Shown: positions 1-5,521 of the stretch, piece after piece
How the letters are laid out: the number at the start of each line of letters is the position of its first letter
Numbering within the stretch: position 1 is the stretch's first letter
DNA from: Actinomycetes bacterium
GTDB taxonomy: Bacteria; Actinomycetota; Actinomycetes; Streptosporangiales; Streptosporangiaceae
Direction: 5' to 3'
Length of the DNA stretch: 6,908 nt
Assembly: GCA_025964635.1 (NCBI GenBank)
Contig: JAOPYP010000632.1
Coordinates: forward strand, 1 to 6,908
The notes under the pieces: model-generated
What the model saw: the letters and a program-made list of their open reading frames with translations, nothing else
Told to the model about the DNA's origin: nothing
The model's database searches: none
Position numbers and translations under genes: made by a program

Positions 1-101
1 CGCCGGGCGCCCCGGCGCTTGCGTTCGTCGCGGCGTGGCTGGGCCGCGCGCCGCATCCGGGCGGCGCGCGGCCGTGGTCCCCTGGTTCCGGCCCTGGCCA
101 T
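1..101 (-). CDS. Possible N-terminal fragment of an unidentified gene running off the left edge
   Basis: This is a tentative call. A minus-strand ATG at 101-99 opens a frame that stays open to the window edge. It gives about 33 residues, very rich in Arg and Ala, with no recognisable domain. No Shine-Dalgarno is visible. However, a TACCGT hexamer (plus positions 113-108) sits exactly six bases upstream of the ATG, the spacing expected for a leaderless actinobacterial start. Against it, the plus-strand frame beginning at base 3 is also GC3-rich and open to about 168, and the plus-strand frame beginning at base 1 is open to a TGA at 106-108. Either could be the C-terminus of a gene entering from the left. 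Composition alone cannot decide between them. Confidence 0.22.
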   Translation of the reverse strand, partial: MARAGTRGPRPRAARMRRAAQPRRDERKRRGAR

Positions 102-222
102 AACCTGACGGTAGGCGTATCCGCGCAGGTGAGGGCCGGTCTGTACTGGACGGTAAGAACCTCGTAAGAGCGCGCGGGGCTGATGGGGGCGGAGGGGCCG
201 CCGCTGGCGGGTCAGCGCCCGG
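102..222. other. Intergenic spacer with no clear gene
   Basis: This is the stretch downstream of the MarR-family stop codon. It contains less GC-rich sequence around 100-170 (with the words ACGGTA and GGTAAGAA) than the neighbouring genes, which fits intergenic DNA. I see no strong terminator hairpin, tRNA-like fold or conserved short ORF. A plus-strand frame beginning at 183 is a shadow of the MarR gene. Confidence 0.5.
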
Positions 223-741
223 TCAGCACGGATCCTGGCGGTCCTGGATGGCCCGGCCCAGCCGGGCCAGCGCGTCGGCGAACGCCTGCTGCTCCGCGGC
301 CGAGAACCCCTCGAACAGCTCGGCCATGGCGTCCAGCCGGGGCTCCAGGGCCTGTTCCGCTTCCCGGGCCCCGCTCGGGGACAGCTCGACCAGCGTGGCG
401 CGGCGGTCGGTGGGATGCGGGCGGCGCACCACGAGCTGGGCGTCCTCGAGCGCATCCACCATCGCGGTCATGTTCCGCGGGCTCACCCCGAGCTGGACGC
501 CGAGGTCCCGCATGATCGCCGGGCCGCCGCAGTGCAGCGCCTGGAGCAGCCGGAGCCGGGCGTAGGTAAGGCCGCCGCAGGCCCGCCCCTCCATCCAGCG
601 CAGGAACGCTGACGTGAAGCGCGCGGTCTCCCCGACCAGCGTGCGGCGGCGTTCCGCTTCGGGCAGGCCCGCCAGGGACACGCCCGGCGGGCATGCCTGG
701 TCCAGCGGCACACTCTCCACGGGCACCTGATCCAGCGACAC
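223..741 (-). CDS. MarR-family transcriptional regulator
   Basis: This 172-residue protein is a probable dimeric winged-helix DNA-binding regulator acting in the cytoplasm, usually a repressor released by a small ligand or by oxidation. Residues about 73-100 form the helix-turn-helix (…MRDLGVQLGVSPRNMTAMVD). The wing follows at about 103-124, with the MarR-typical DRRATLVELSPSG. The flanking helices (about 30-70 and 125-168) would form the dimerisation domain. Length is slightly above the usual 140-160 because of a 25-30 residue N-terminal extension containing a near-repeat (SLDQVP / SVPLDQ). The start is the GTG at 741-739, chosen because AGGTAGG lies eight bases upstream. The gene is divergent from yceI, so it most likely regulates that promoter and itself. 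Cys55, Cys71, Cys17 and the C-terminal Cys172 are present, but I see no diagnostic redox-sensor motif. The ligand is unknown. Confidence 0.93.
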   Translation of the reverse strand: MSLDQVPVESVPLDQACPPGVSLAGLPEAERRRTLVGETARFTSAFLRWMEGRACGGLTYARLRLLQALHCGGPAIMRDLGVQLGVSPRNMTAMVDALEDAQLVVRRPHPTDRRATLVELSPSGAREAEQALEPRLDAMAELFEGFSAAEQQAFADALARLGRAIQDRQDPC

Positions 742-743
742 CC

Positions 744-760
744 CCCCAGCCTACCTGGGG
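744..760 (-). promoter_or_regulatory. Hairpin enclosing the MarR-gene ribosome-binding site
   Basis: CCCCAG (744-749) and CTGGGG (755-760) are perfect 6-bp inverted arms around a 5-base spacer. Read on the minus strand, this places the Shine-Dalgarno AGGTAGG (756-750) partly in one arm and partly in the loop, just before the GTG start at 741. In RNA it could mask ribosome binding; in DNA it could be an operator. Only the repeat itself is seen; the function is inferred. Confidence 0.4.
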
Positions 761-767
761 TCCTTCG

Positions 768-795
768 TTGACACTATTATTACGTGCGGTAATAT
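768..795 (+). promoter_or_regulatory. Sigma70-type promoter for yceI
   Basis: TTGACA (768-773) is a perfect -35 consensus. It is followed after 16 bases by TAATAT (790-795), close to the -10 consensus (AATATA at 791-796 gives 17-base spacing). It lies in a sharply AT-rich island within otherwise very GC-rich DNA. Predicted transcription would begin near 802, leaving a leader of roughly 45 bases before the yceI ATG at 849. The match is unusually good for an actinomycete, which implies a strong promoter that needs repression. Confidence 0.78.
778..794. promoter_or_regulatory. Candidate MarR operator (inverted repeat TATTAC-N5-GTAATA)
   Basis: Perfect 6-bp arms, TATTAC (778-783) and GTAATA (789-794), flank the 5-base spacer GTGCG. 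The 17-bp palindrome occupies the spacer and -10 element of the yceI promoter, an ideal position for a repressor to block RNA polymerase. MarR proteins commonly bind AT-rich palindromes of about 16-20 bp in the divergent region next to their own gene. Assignment to the adjacent MarR protein is inference from position. Confidence 0.6.
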
Positions 796-833
796 ATCTA
801 CAGTGATTTTTACATCTCGCATAAATGATCTCC

Positions 834-839
834 AGGGAG
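834..839 (+). promoter_or_regulatory. Ribosome-binding site deciding the yceI start
   Basis: AGGGAG at 834-839 is nine bases before the ATG at 849. An earlier in-frame ATG at 825 has no purine-rich sequence at the correct distance and would add only MISRESRT, so 849 is the preferred start. Confidence 0.7.
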
Positions 840-848
840 AGCCGGACC

Positions 849-1415
849 ATGACCCACGCTGACGGCCCATCGCAAGCCACCGGGGTACCGGCGGATGACA
901 CGCCGGACAGCGTGCTGGCCGGCCCGAGTACCTGGACCCTGGACCCGGCTCGTTCCTCGGCCTCGCTGCGCTCCAAGACCATATGGGGGCTGGTCACGGT
1001 ACGCGGCGCGTTCGGCGAGCTGGCCGGGAACGCCGAGATCCTCCCCGGCGGCGCGGCCCGGGGGCGGCTGGAGCTCGGCGCGGCCTCGCTGAACACCAAG
1101 AACGCCAAGCGCGACCGGCATCTGGCCTCGGCGGACTTCTTCAACGCCGCTGAGCACCCGTCGATCGTGGCCGACCTGGCCAGCGCCACCCGGACCGGTG
1201 ACCAGGTGGCCGTCGAGGGCACGCTCACCGTCGCGGGGCAGACCCGGCCGCTCAGCTTCACCGCCACGCTGGCCGAGGTCACCCCGGCGGCGTTCACGCT
1301 GCGTGCCGAGGGGGTTGTGGTGGACCGGGCCGACTTCGGCCTCACCTGGAACCAGATGGGCATGCTGACCGGCCCGTCGACCGTCGACGTGGAGGCGCGC
1401 TTCACGCGGTCCTGA
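849..1415 (+). CDS. YceI-family protein (polyisoprenoid-binding-like beta-barrel)
   Basis: This 188-residue protein has one YceI domain at about residues 28-187. YceI proteins form an antiparallel beta-barrel, lipocalin-like, with a hydrophobic pocket that binds long isoprenoid or amphiphilic lipids. Family features visible are the opening WTLDPARSS (29-37), VRGAFGEL (51-58), the central RDRHLASADFF (88-98), the P-S-I strand (104-106), the GTLTVAGQTRPL segment (124-135) and the closing DRADFGLTWNQ (159-169). The usual His in the early strand is replaced here by a TIWG segment (44-47). No signal peptide or lipobox is present, so it is probably cytoplasmic, unlike the periplasmic E. coli protein. 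It is divergent from the MarR regulator and driven by the promoter at 768-795. The ligand and physiological role are unknown; family-level assignment is firm. Confidence 0.93.
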   Translation: MTHADGPSQATGVPADDTPDSVLAGPSTWTLDPARSSASLRSKTIWGLVTVRGAFGELAGNAEILPGGAARGRLELGAASLNTKNAKRDRHLASADFFNAAEHPSIVADLASATRTGDQVAVEGTLTVAGQTRPLSFTATLAEVTPAAFTLRAEGVVVDRADFGLTWNQMGMLTGPSTVDVEARFTRS

Positions 1416-1440
1416 CCGGGGGCGCCGTGCTCCGCTGACC

Positions 1441-1446
1441 TATGGT
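1441..1446 (+). promoter_or_regulatory. Candidate leaderless -10 element for the dehydrogenase gene
   Basis: TATGGT fits the actinobacterial TANNNT -10 pattern and ends six bases before the GTG at 1453, so transcription would start on or next to the start codon. There is no convincing Shine-Dalgarno before this GTG and no clear -35. It implies that the dehydrogenase can be transcribed independently of yceI, only 37 bases upstream. Confidence 0.42.
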
Positions 1447-1452
1447 GGCAGT

Positions 1453-2454
1453 GTGCGTGCCTGGGTAGTGCATCAGCCCGGGCCGGTCGCGTCCGGCCCG
1501 CTGCGGCTCGTCGAGCGCCCGGTTCCCCAGCCTGGTCCCGGCCAGCTGCTGCTGCGGATCCGGTGCTGCGGCGTATGCCGGACCGACCTGCACCTGGCCG
1601 AGGGGGACCTGCCGCCCAGGCGGCCGGACACCACGCCGGGCCATGAAGTGGTCGCGGAGGTGGTGGCGACCGGGCCGGGCACCCGGCGGTTCACGACCGG
1701 TGACCGGGTCGGGGCGGCCTGGCTGGGCGGGACCGACGGGTCCTGCGTGTTCTGCCGCCGGGGGCAGGAGAATCTCTGCCCGGCCTCTGTCTACACCGGC
1801 TGGGACTTCGACGGCGGGTACGCCGAGTACATGGTGGCCGCGGAGGCTTTCGCCCACCCGCTGCCGGGCGGCTTCAGCGACGCCGAGCTGGCCCCGCTGC
1901 TGTGCGCGGGGATCATCGGCTACCGGGCGCTGCGCCGGGCCGAGGTGCCGCCGGGCGGCACGCTGGGGATCTGGGGTTTCGGCGGGTCCGCGCATCTCGC
2001 GGCCCAGGTCGCCATGGCCCAGGGGGCGGCGGTGCATGTTTTCACCCGGGGAGAGGCGGCCCGGGAACTGGCCCGCTCGCTGGGCGTCGCGTCGGCGCAG
2101 GACTCATTCGATCCCCCTCCGGTGCCGCTGGACTCCGCCATCCTGTTCGCGCCGGTCGGCACCCTGGTGCCCGCTGCGCTGAGCGCCCTGGACCGGGGCG
2201 GGACCCTGGCGATCGCCGGGATCTACCTGACCGACATCCCTGAGCTGGACTACGAGCGGCACCTGTTCCAGGAACGTCAGGTGCGCAGCGTCACGTCCAA
2301 TACCCGGGCCGACGCGACCGAGTTCCTGACCCTGGCCGAGCGGCTCCGGATCAAGGTCACCACCACCCCGTACCGATTCGACCAGGCCGGCCAGGCGCTC
2401 AGCGACCTGGCCGCGGAACGGGTCCAAGGCGCCGCTGTACTGTCCATGTCGTGA
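1453..2454 (+). CDS. Zinc-dependent alcohol dehydrogenase (MDR superfamily)
   Basis: This 333-residue medium-chain dehydrogenase is expected to oxidise alcohols or reduce aldehydes with NAD(P) in the cytosol. The N-terminal GroES-like catalytic domain spans about 1-150. Catalytic-zinc residues are Cys42 (in CGVCRTDLH), His64-Glu65 (PGHE) and Cys151 (LLCAG). The structural-zinc lobe reads D95-x2-C98-x2-C101-x7-C109, so the usual first Cys is Asp. The Rossmann domain follows, with GFGGSAH at 175-181 in the nucleotide-binding turn. The conserved FDGGYAEY segment (119-126) matches the AdhA-like subfamily 'zinc-binding alcohol dehydrogenase family' often found in actinobacteria. The start is GTG at 1453; an ATG at 1442 is out of frame. 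The stop overlaps the dipeptidase start (GTGA at 2451-2454). Substrate cannot be predicted from sequence; the family is certain. Confidence 0.94.
   Translation: MRAWVVHQPGPVASGPLRLVERPVPQPGPGQLLLRIRCCGVCRTDLHLAEGDLPPRRPDTTPGHEVVAEVVATGPGTRRFTTGDRVGAAWLGGTDGSCVFCRRGQENLCPASVYTGWDFDGGYAEYMVAAEAFAHPLPGGFSDAELAPLLCAGIIGYRALRRAEVPPGGTLGIWGFGGSAHLAAQVAMAQGAAVHVFTRGEAARELARSLGVASAQDSFDPPPVPLDSAILFAPVGTLVPAALSALDRGGTLAIAGIYLTDIPELDYERHLFQERQVRSVTSNTRADATEFLTLAERLRIKVTTTPYRFDQAGQALSDLAAERVQGAAVLSMS
2438..2443 (+). promoter_or_regulatory. Possible internal leaderless -10 element before the dipeptidase gene
   Basis: TACTGT lies inside the end of the dehydrogenase gene and ends seven bases before the dipeptidase GTG at 2451. 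This fits TANNNT leaderless spacing. No good Shine-Dalgarno precedes that GTG. Translational coupling through the GTGA overlap is an alternative that needs no promoter. Confidence 0.25.
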
Positions 2455-3704
2455 GCGAGCGGAGGCGCAGTGACGGGGATGGGGAGGTAGGCGGGGCCCC
2501 GGAGACGCCGGGAAGCAGAGCGCGCGGGCTGCTGGCCAAGGTTCCGCTGCTGGACGGGCATAACGACCTGCCCTGGGCGTTGCGCGAGGCCGGGTGCGCC
2601 GGCCTGGACGGCACGGACCTGAGCCAGCGGGTCAGCTTCACCCAGACCGACCTGCCGCGGCTCGCCGCGGGCGGGGTCGGCGCCCAGTTCTGGTCGGTGT
2701 ACGTGCCCTCGACCCTCGCCGGCGAGTCGGCCGTGGCCGCCACCCTGGAGCAGATCGACCTGGTCCGGCGGATGATCCGGCTCTACCCCGGCCAGCTCGG
2801 GCTGGCGCTGACCGCGGACGACGTGCGGCGGGTCTTCGCGGCGGGCCGGATCGCGTCGCTGCTCGGCGCGGAGGGTGGCCATTCCATCGCGTCCTCGATG
2901 GGGGTGCTCCGCGCGCTGTACGCGCTGGGCGTCCGGTACCTCACCCTCACGCACAACGCCAACGTGCCCTGGGCTGACTCCGCGACGGACCAGCCGCGGG
3001 CCGGGGGGCTGACCGAGTTCGGCCGCGCGGTGGTCCGCGAGATGCAGCGGCTGGGCATGCTTACCGACCTGTCCCACGTCTCACCGGCCACGATGAGTGA
3101 CGCGCTGGACGTCGCGGAGGCGCCGGTCATCTTCTCCCACTCCAGCGCCCGCGCCCTGTGCGACCACCCGCGCAACGTGCCGGACGACATCCTGGCCCGG
3201 CTGCCAGGTAACCGCGGGGTGTGCATGGTCACCTTCGTGGCCTCGTTCGTGTCGCCCGACTGCTGGGCCTGGGAGCGCGAGCTCACCGCCGAGATGGAGC
3301 GGCGCGGTGCCGATCCCTGGGAGCTGTCCGCGCGGGACCGGCTCCGCCGGGAGATGACCGCGGCCAGCCCCCGATCTCGGGCCGGGGCCACGCTGCCCCG
3401 GGCAACGCTGGCCCAGGTGGCCGGCCATATCGAGCACGTGCGCGAGGTGGCCGGCGTCGACCACGTCGGGCTGGGCGGCGATTTCGACGGCACCGACCAG
3501 CTGCCCGACGGGCTGGCGGACGTCTCCTGTTATCCGGCGCTGCTCGCCGAACTGCTCAGCCGCGGCTGGACCGAGGAAGACTGCGCGAAGCTGGCCGGGG
3601 GCAACATCCTGCGGGTCATGCACGAGGCGGAGGCGGCGGCCCGGGAGCTCTCCCGGCAGCGCCCTCCGTCCACCGCCCGGATCGAGGATCTGGACGGCGA
3701 GTGA
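2451..3704 (+). CDS. Membrane-dipeptidase-family enzyme (peptidase M19, renal dipeptidase-like)
   Basis: This 417-residue dinuclear-zinc TIM-barrel hydrolase is predicted to cleave dipeptides, possibly including D-residue-containing ones. The M19 landmarks appear in order: LLDGHNDLPW with ligands His37 and Asp39; GAQFWSVYV (78-86); EGGHS with bridging Glu141; YLTLTHNANVPWADS (163-177); LTDLSHVS with His209; FSHSSARALCDHPRNVPDD with His230 and the substrate-contacting Arg; MVTFVASFVSP; HIEHVREVAGVDHVGLGGDFDG with the catalytic Asp344; and the C-terminal GNILRVM. No signal peptide or lipid anchor is seen; the hydrophilic Arg/Glu/Gly-rich N-terminus suggests a cytoplasmic enzyme despite the family name. 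A polar tail of about 25 residues follows the domain. The GTG at 2451 is the only plausible start before the first motif and overlaps the upstream stop by four bases, implying coupling to the dehydrogenase. The substrate is unknown. Confidence 0.95.
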   Translation: MSERRRSDGDGEVGGAPETPGSRARGLLAKVPLLDGHNDLPWALREAGCAGLDGTDLSQRVSFTQTDLPRLAAGGVGAQFWSVYVPSTLAGESAVAATLEQIDLVRRMIRLYPGQLGLALTADDVRRVFAAGRIASLLGAEGGHSIASSMGVLRALYALGVRYLTLTHNANVPWADSATDQPRAGGLTEFGRAVVREMQRLGMLTDLSHVSPATMSDALDVAEAPVIFSHSSARALCDHPRNVPDDILARLPGNRGVCMVTFVASFVSPDCWAWERELTAEMERRGADPWELSARDRLRREMTAASPRSRAGATLPRATLAQVAGHIEHVREVAGVDHVGLGGDFDGTDQLPDGLADVSCYPALLAELLSRGWTEEDCAKLAGGNILRVMHEAEAAARELSRQRPPSTARIEDLDGE

Positions 3705-3730
3705 GCGGTACCCAGGAGAAGCCTTGCCCA

Positions 3731-3750
3731 GCGGAGGGGCCGCGCTCCGC
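3731..3750. terminator. Weak hairpin between convergent genes
   Basis: GCGGAG (3731-3736) and CTCCGC (3745-3750) form a perfect 6-bp stem with an 8-base loop. It lies in the 61-base gap between the dipeptidase stop and the end of the arginase-like gene. There is no U-tract on either strand. The position suits a bidirectional terminator, but the stem is short. Confidence 0.3.
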
Positions 3751-3765
3751 CCGGTCCGGGGTGGC

Positions 3766-4683
3766 TCAGAACACGTCGCGGAACAGGCTGACGACATCAC
3801 GCGCGCCGCGGCCAGCGTGGTCCTTCTGCGGGTTGTAGCAGGCCAGCGACACCCCGGCCAGCGCGGGCTCGGCGAGCAACGGCCGGATCAGCTCGCCGAG
3901 CTCGGCCAGTGACAGGCCGCCGGGCATCAGGTAGTCCGTGGCCGGGAAGGCCCGCTCGTCGAGCACGTCCACGTCGAGGTGCACCCAGTAGCGCCCCGCC
4001 GCCGCGGTCAGCTGGTCCCGGGCGGCCTGCCCGGCCGCGGCCACCCCGCGGTCGCGCAGCACCGCCGGGCTCAGCTCCGGCTCCAGCCCGGCCTGCTCGG
4101 GCAGCACGGACCCGTACCCGGCCGCCTCGTCCCGGTCCCGCGGGCCGAGCAGGGCCAGCGCGCCGGGGCCGACGAGCGGCGCGCCCAGTTCCGCGGACCA
4201 GGCGGCCGGGCCCCGGCCGGCGATCACCGACATGGACATGTCCGCGGGCTCCCCGGTCGGCGACGTCCGCCCGTCGTAGAGGTCCAGGTGGCCGTCGAGG
4301 TAGGCCAGGCCGATCGCGCCGAGGGCGTCACGGGCCCCGCCGAGCGCGCCCGGCAGCAGCGTGCAGCAGCCGCCGACCAGGAAGGGGACCACCCCGTCGG
4401 CGATCTGGGTGCCGACCAGGGACCGCAGCGCCCGGGTGGCGGCCAGGACCGATGGCCAGCCGAGCACCCCGGTCGCGGTGTCCCGGTCCCGGCCGACCAG
4501 GCGGATATCCAGGTCGCCGGCGTCCTCCGCCCCGGCCGCGCCGGGCAGTCCGGCGTCCCGCAGGGCGGCCGGGGCCAGTTCCGTGCCGAACGGCCGGCTG
4601 CCGGTCCCGGCCGCGTTGACGCAGTCGATCGGGACCCCGGTGGCCACGATGCGCCGTCCCGGGCGACCCGCCTCCTGATGCAT
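3766..4683 (-). CDS. Arginase/ureohydrolase-fold protein with altered active site
   Basis: This 305-residue protein has the usual arginase/agmatinase length and fold signatures. The metal-binding DxHxD is present as Asp130-Gly-His132-Leu-Asp134. The second aspartate pair is HLDVDVLDE, with Asp237 and Asp239. The first signature, normally GGDHS, reads GGCCT (104-108), so the metal-A His is replaced by Cys107 and the preceding Asp by Cys106. Around 143-152 the SGNxHG segment of arginases is TGEPADMSMS, lacking the proton-shuttle His. The ExNP glutamate that contacts the guanidinium becomes Cys282 in ACYNP. Family membership is clear, but arginase, agmatinase or formimidoylglutamase activity is doubtful. 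The ATG at 4683 has GGAGGG seven bases upstream (plus 4696-4691). The gene follows the DUF427 gene by 34 bases, probably in one operon. Reaction and substrate are unknown. Confidence 0.88.
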   Translation of the reverse strand: MHQEAGRPGRRIVATGVPIDCVNAAGTGSRPFGTELAPAALRDAGLPGAAGAEDAGDLDIRLVGRDRDTATGVLGWPSVLAATRALRSLVGTQIADGVVPFLVGGCCTLLPGALGGARDALGAIGLAYLDGHLDLYDGRTSPTGEPADMSMSVIAGRGPAAWSAELGAPLVGPGALALLGPRDRDEAAGYGSVLPEQAGLEPELSPAVLRDRGVAAAGQAARDQLTAAAGRYWVHLDVDVLDERAFPATDYLMPGGLSLAELGELIRPLLAEPALAGVSLACYNPQKDHAGRGARDVVSLFRDVF

Positions 4684-4690
4684 CCGCGTG

Positions 4691-4696
4691 CCCTCC
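4691..4696 (-). promoter_or_regulatory. Ribosome-binding site of the arginase-like gene
   Basis: Read on the minus strand, GGAGGG lies seven bases before the ATG at 4683. It is a near-ideal Shine-Dalgarno, the strongest in the window. It fixes the start and fits a downstream operon gene translated from a shared message with the DUF427 gene. Confidence 0.7.
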
Positions 4697-4717
4697 GGCC
4701 CGTCGCCGATATGACCG

Positions 4718-5479
4718 TTAGCTGAAGTGGGTCACCGGCCTTTCCTGGAGCTCGCCGTCCAGGTAGACGTCCACCTTCTCGTCGTAGAAGCAGGCCAGGC
4801 CCGCGACCTTCTGGCTCTCCGGCAGCGGGGTCCGGTAGATCCACACGATGTCGGTGTGCAGCTGCTCACCCGCCTGCACCGACCAGTAGCTGGCTGTGCC
4901 CTTGTACGGGCACTGCGTCTGGGTGGCTGAGGGCCGGAGCAGGTTCATCCGCAGGTCGGTCACCGGCAGGTAGTAGCGCGGCGGCAGGCCGGTCTCGAAG
5001 AGGATGCGCGGCTGCCGGGAGTCGGCCACCGTCACCCCGTCCACCTCGACCCGGATGTGCCGCGAGCTGGCCAGGATGTCCACCCGGGTATAGGGGTCGC
5101 GCGGATGGGTGTAGACCGGCTCGTCTTCCTCCAGCCACTCGCTCATCGCGTCCCAGTCCAGCCTGACCAGGTTGCGCAGGTCCTCCAGCGGGGAGTCCGG
5201 GTACCGGCGGGCGGCCCGCTCCGCGGTGGCGCCGGGCACCCGCACGTGGTAGATCTCCGCGTCGCCCCGGCTCGGCGAGTGCTCGGTCTCCCCGGCCGGG
5301 ATCAGCTTGGCCTGGACGTCGGCGGCAGGGAAGTAGTACACGGGGAAGTAGGGCCACTCCCAGACCAGCACCGGCGTCCTGGTGTCGGCGACGAGCTCAC
5401 CACCCAGGTAGGCGCGGACCCGCTTGCGCCCGGTCTCGGTGCGGACCCGTCCCGCGGTTTTGGTCACGGCGGCCTCCAT
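4718..5479 (-). CDS. Tandem DUF427-domain protein
   Basis: This 253-residue protein carries two DUF427 domains, a small beta-rich fold of unknown biochemical function common in actinobacteria. Copy 1 covers about residues 18-128 and copy 2 about 139-243. The duplication shows directly: VRAYLGGELVADTRTPVL (21-38) aligns with IRVEVDGVTVADSRQPRIL (142-160), followed by YYFPAADV and YYLPVTDL. Copy 2 keeps the hallmark QCPYKGTASYW (189-199), whereas copy 1 has HSPSRGDAEIY at that position. Copy 1 ends with WLEEDEPVYTHPRDPYTRVD, which links the two. There is no signal peptide or membrane segment. The ATG at 5479 lacks an obvious Shine-Dalgarno; no better in-frame start is seen upstream. It is first in an apparent operon with the arginase-like gene and divergent from ppx across 48 bases. 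Function cannot be assigned. Confidence 0.92.
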   Translation of the reverse strand: MEAAVTKTAGRVRTETGRKRVRAYLGGELVADTRTPVLVWEWPYFPVYYFPAADVQAKLIPAGETEHSPSRGDAEIYHVRVPGATAERAARRYPDSPLEDLRNLVRLDWDAMSEWLEEDEPVYTHPRDPYTRVDILASSRHIRVEVDGVTVADSRQPRILFETGLPPRYYLPVTDLRMNLLRPSATQTQCPYKGTASYWSVQAGEQLHTDIVWIYRTPLPESQKVAGLACFYDEKVDVYLDGELQERPVTHFS

Positions 5480-5494
5480 CCGTGGGTCATGGTG

Positions 5495-5521
5495 CTGACA
5501 TCACTTGCGGCCCAGTAGCGT
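5495..5521 (+). promoter_or_regulatory. Candidate leaderless promoter of ppx
   Basis: TAGCGT (5516-5521) is a TANNNT -10 element ending six bases before the ATG at 5528, with CTGACA (5495-5500) as a possible -35 at a short 15-base spacing. No Shine-Dalgarno precedes the ATG. The DUF427 gene start is only 48 bases away on the other strand, so its promoter must overlap. A minus-strand TTGACG (5524-5519) is a weak -35 candidate for it, with no clear -10. Confidence 0.45.

Noticed and set aside
183..515. Plus-strand 110-residue Pro/Arg/Gly-rich frame
   Set aside because: It is antisense to the MarR gene and has shadow-like composition and no motif.
825..848. Upstream ATG at 825 as the yceI start
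   Set aside because: It lacks a properly spaced Shine-Dalgarno, while AGGGAG is well placed for the ATG at 849. The added residues are not part of the YceI domain.
212..1405. A 397-residue minus-strand open frame spanning the MarR gene, intergenic region and yceI
   Set aside because: It is antisense to a clear YceI domain and out of frame with the MarR domain. It crosses the AT-rich promoter island and shows no family motif. Long spurious frames are expected in GC-rich DNA.
1407..1418. CGGT-CCTG-ACCG hairpin over the yceI stop as a terminator
   Set aside because: It has only four base pairs and no tail. It is too weak to call in DNA of this composition.
2277..3077. A 266-residue minus-strand open frame under the dehydrogenase/dipeptidase junction
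   Set aside because: Both plus-strand genes have complete catalytic motifs there. The antisense translation is low-complexity and matches no family.
3909..4725. Overlapping plus-strand frames opposite the arginase-like gene
   Set aside because: They are Arg/Pro/Gly-rich shadows with no domains. The minus-strand frame carries the DGHLD and HLDVD motifs and has a strong ribosome-binding site.
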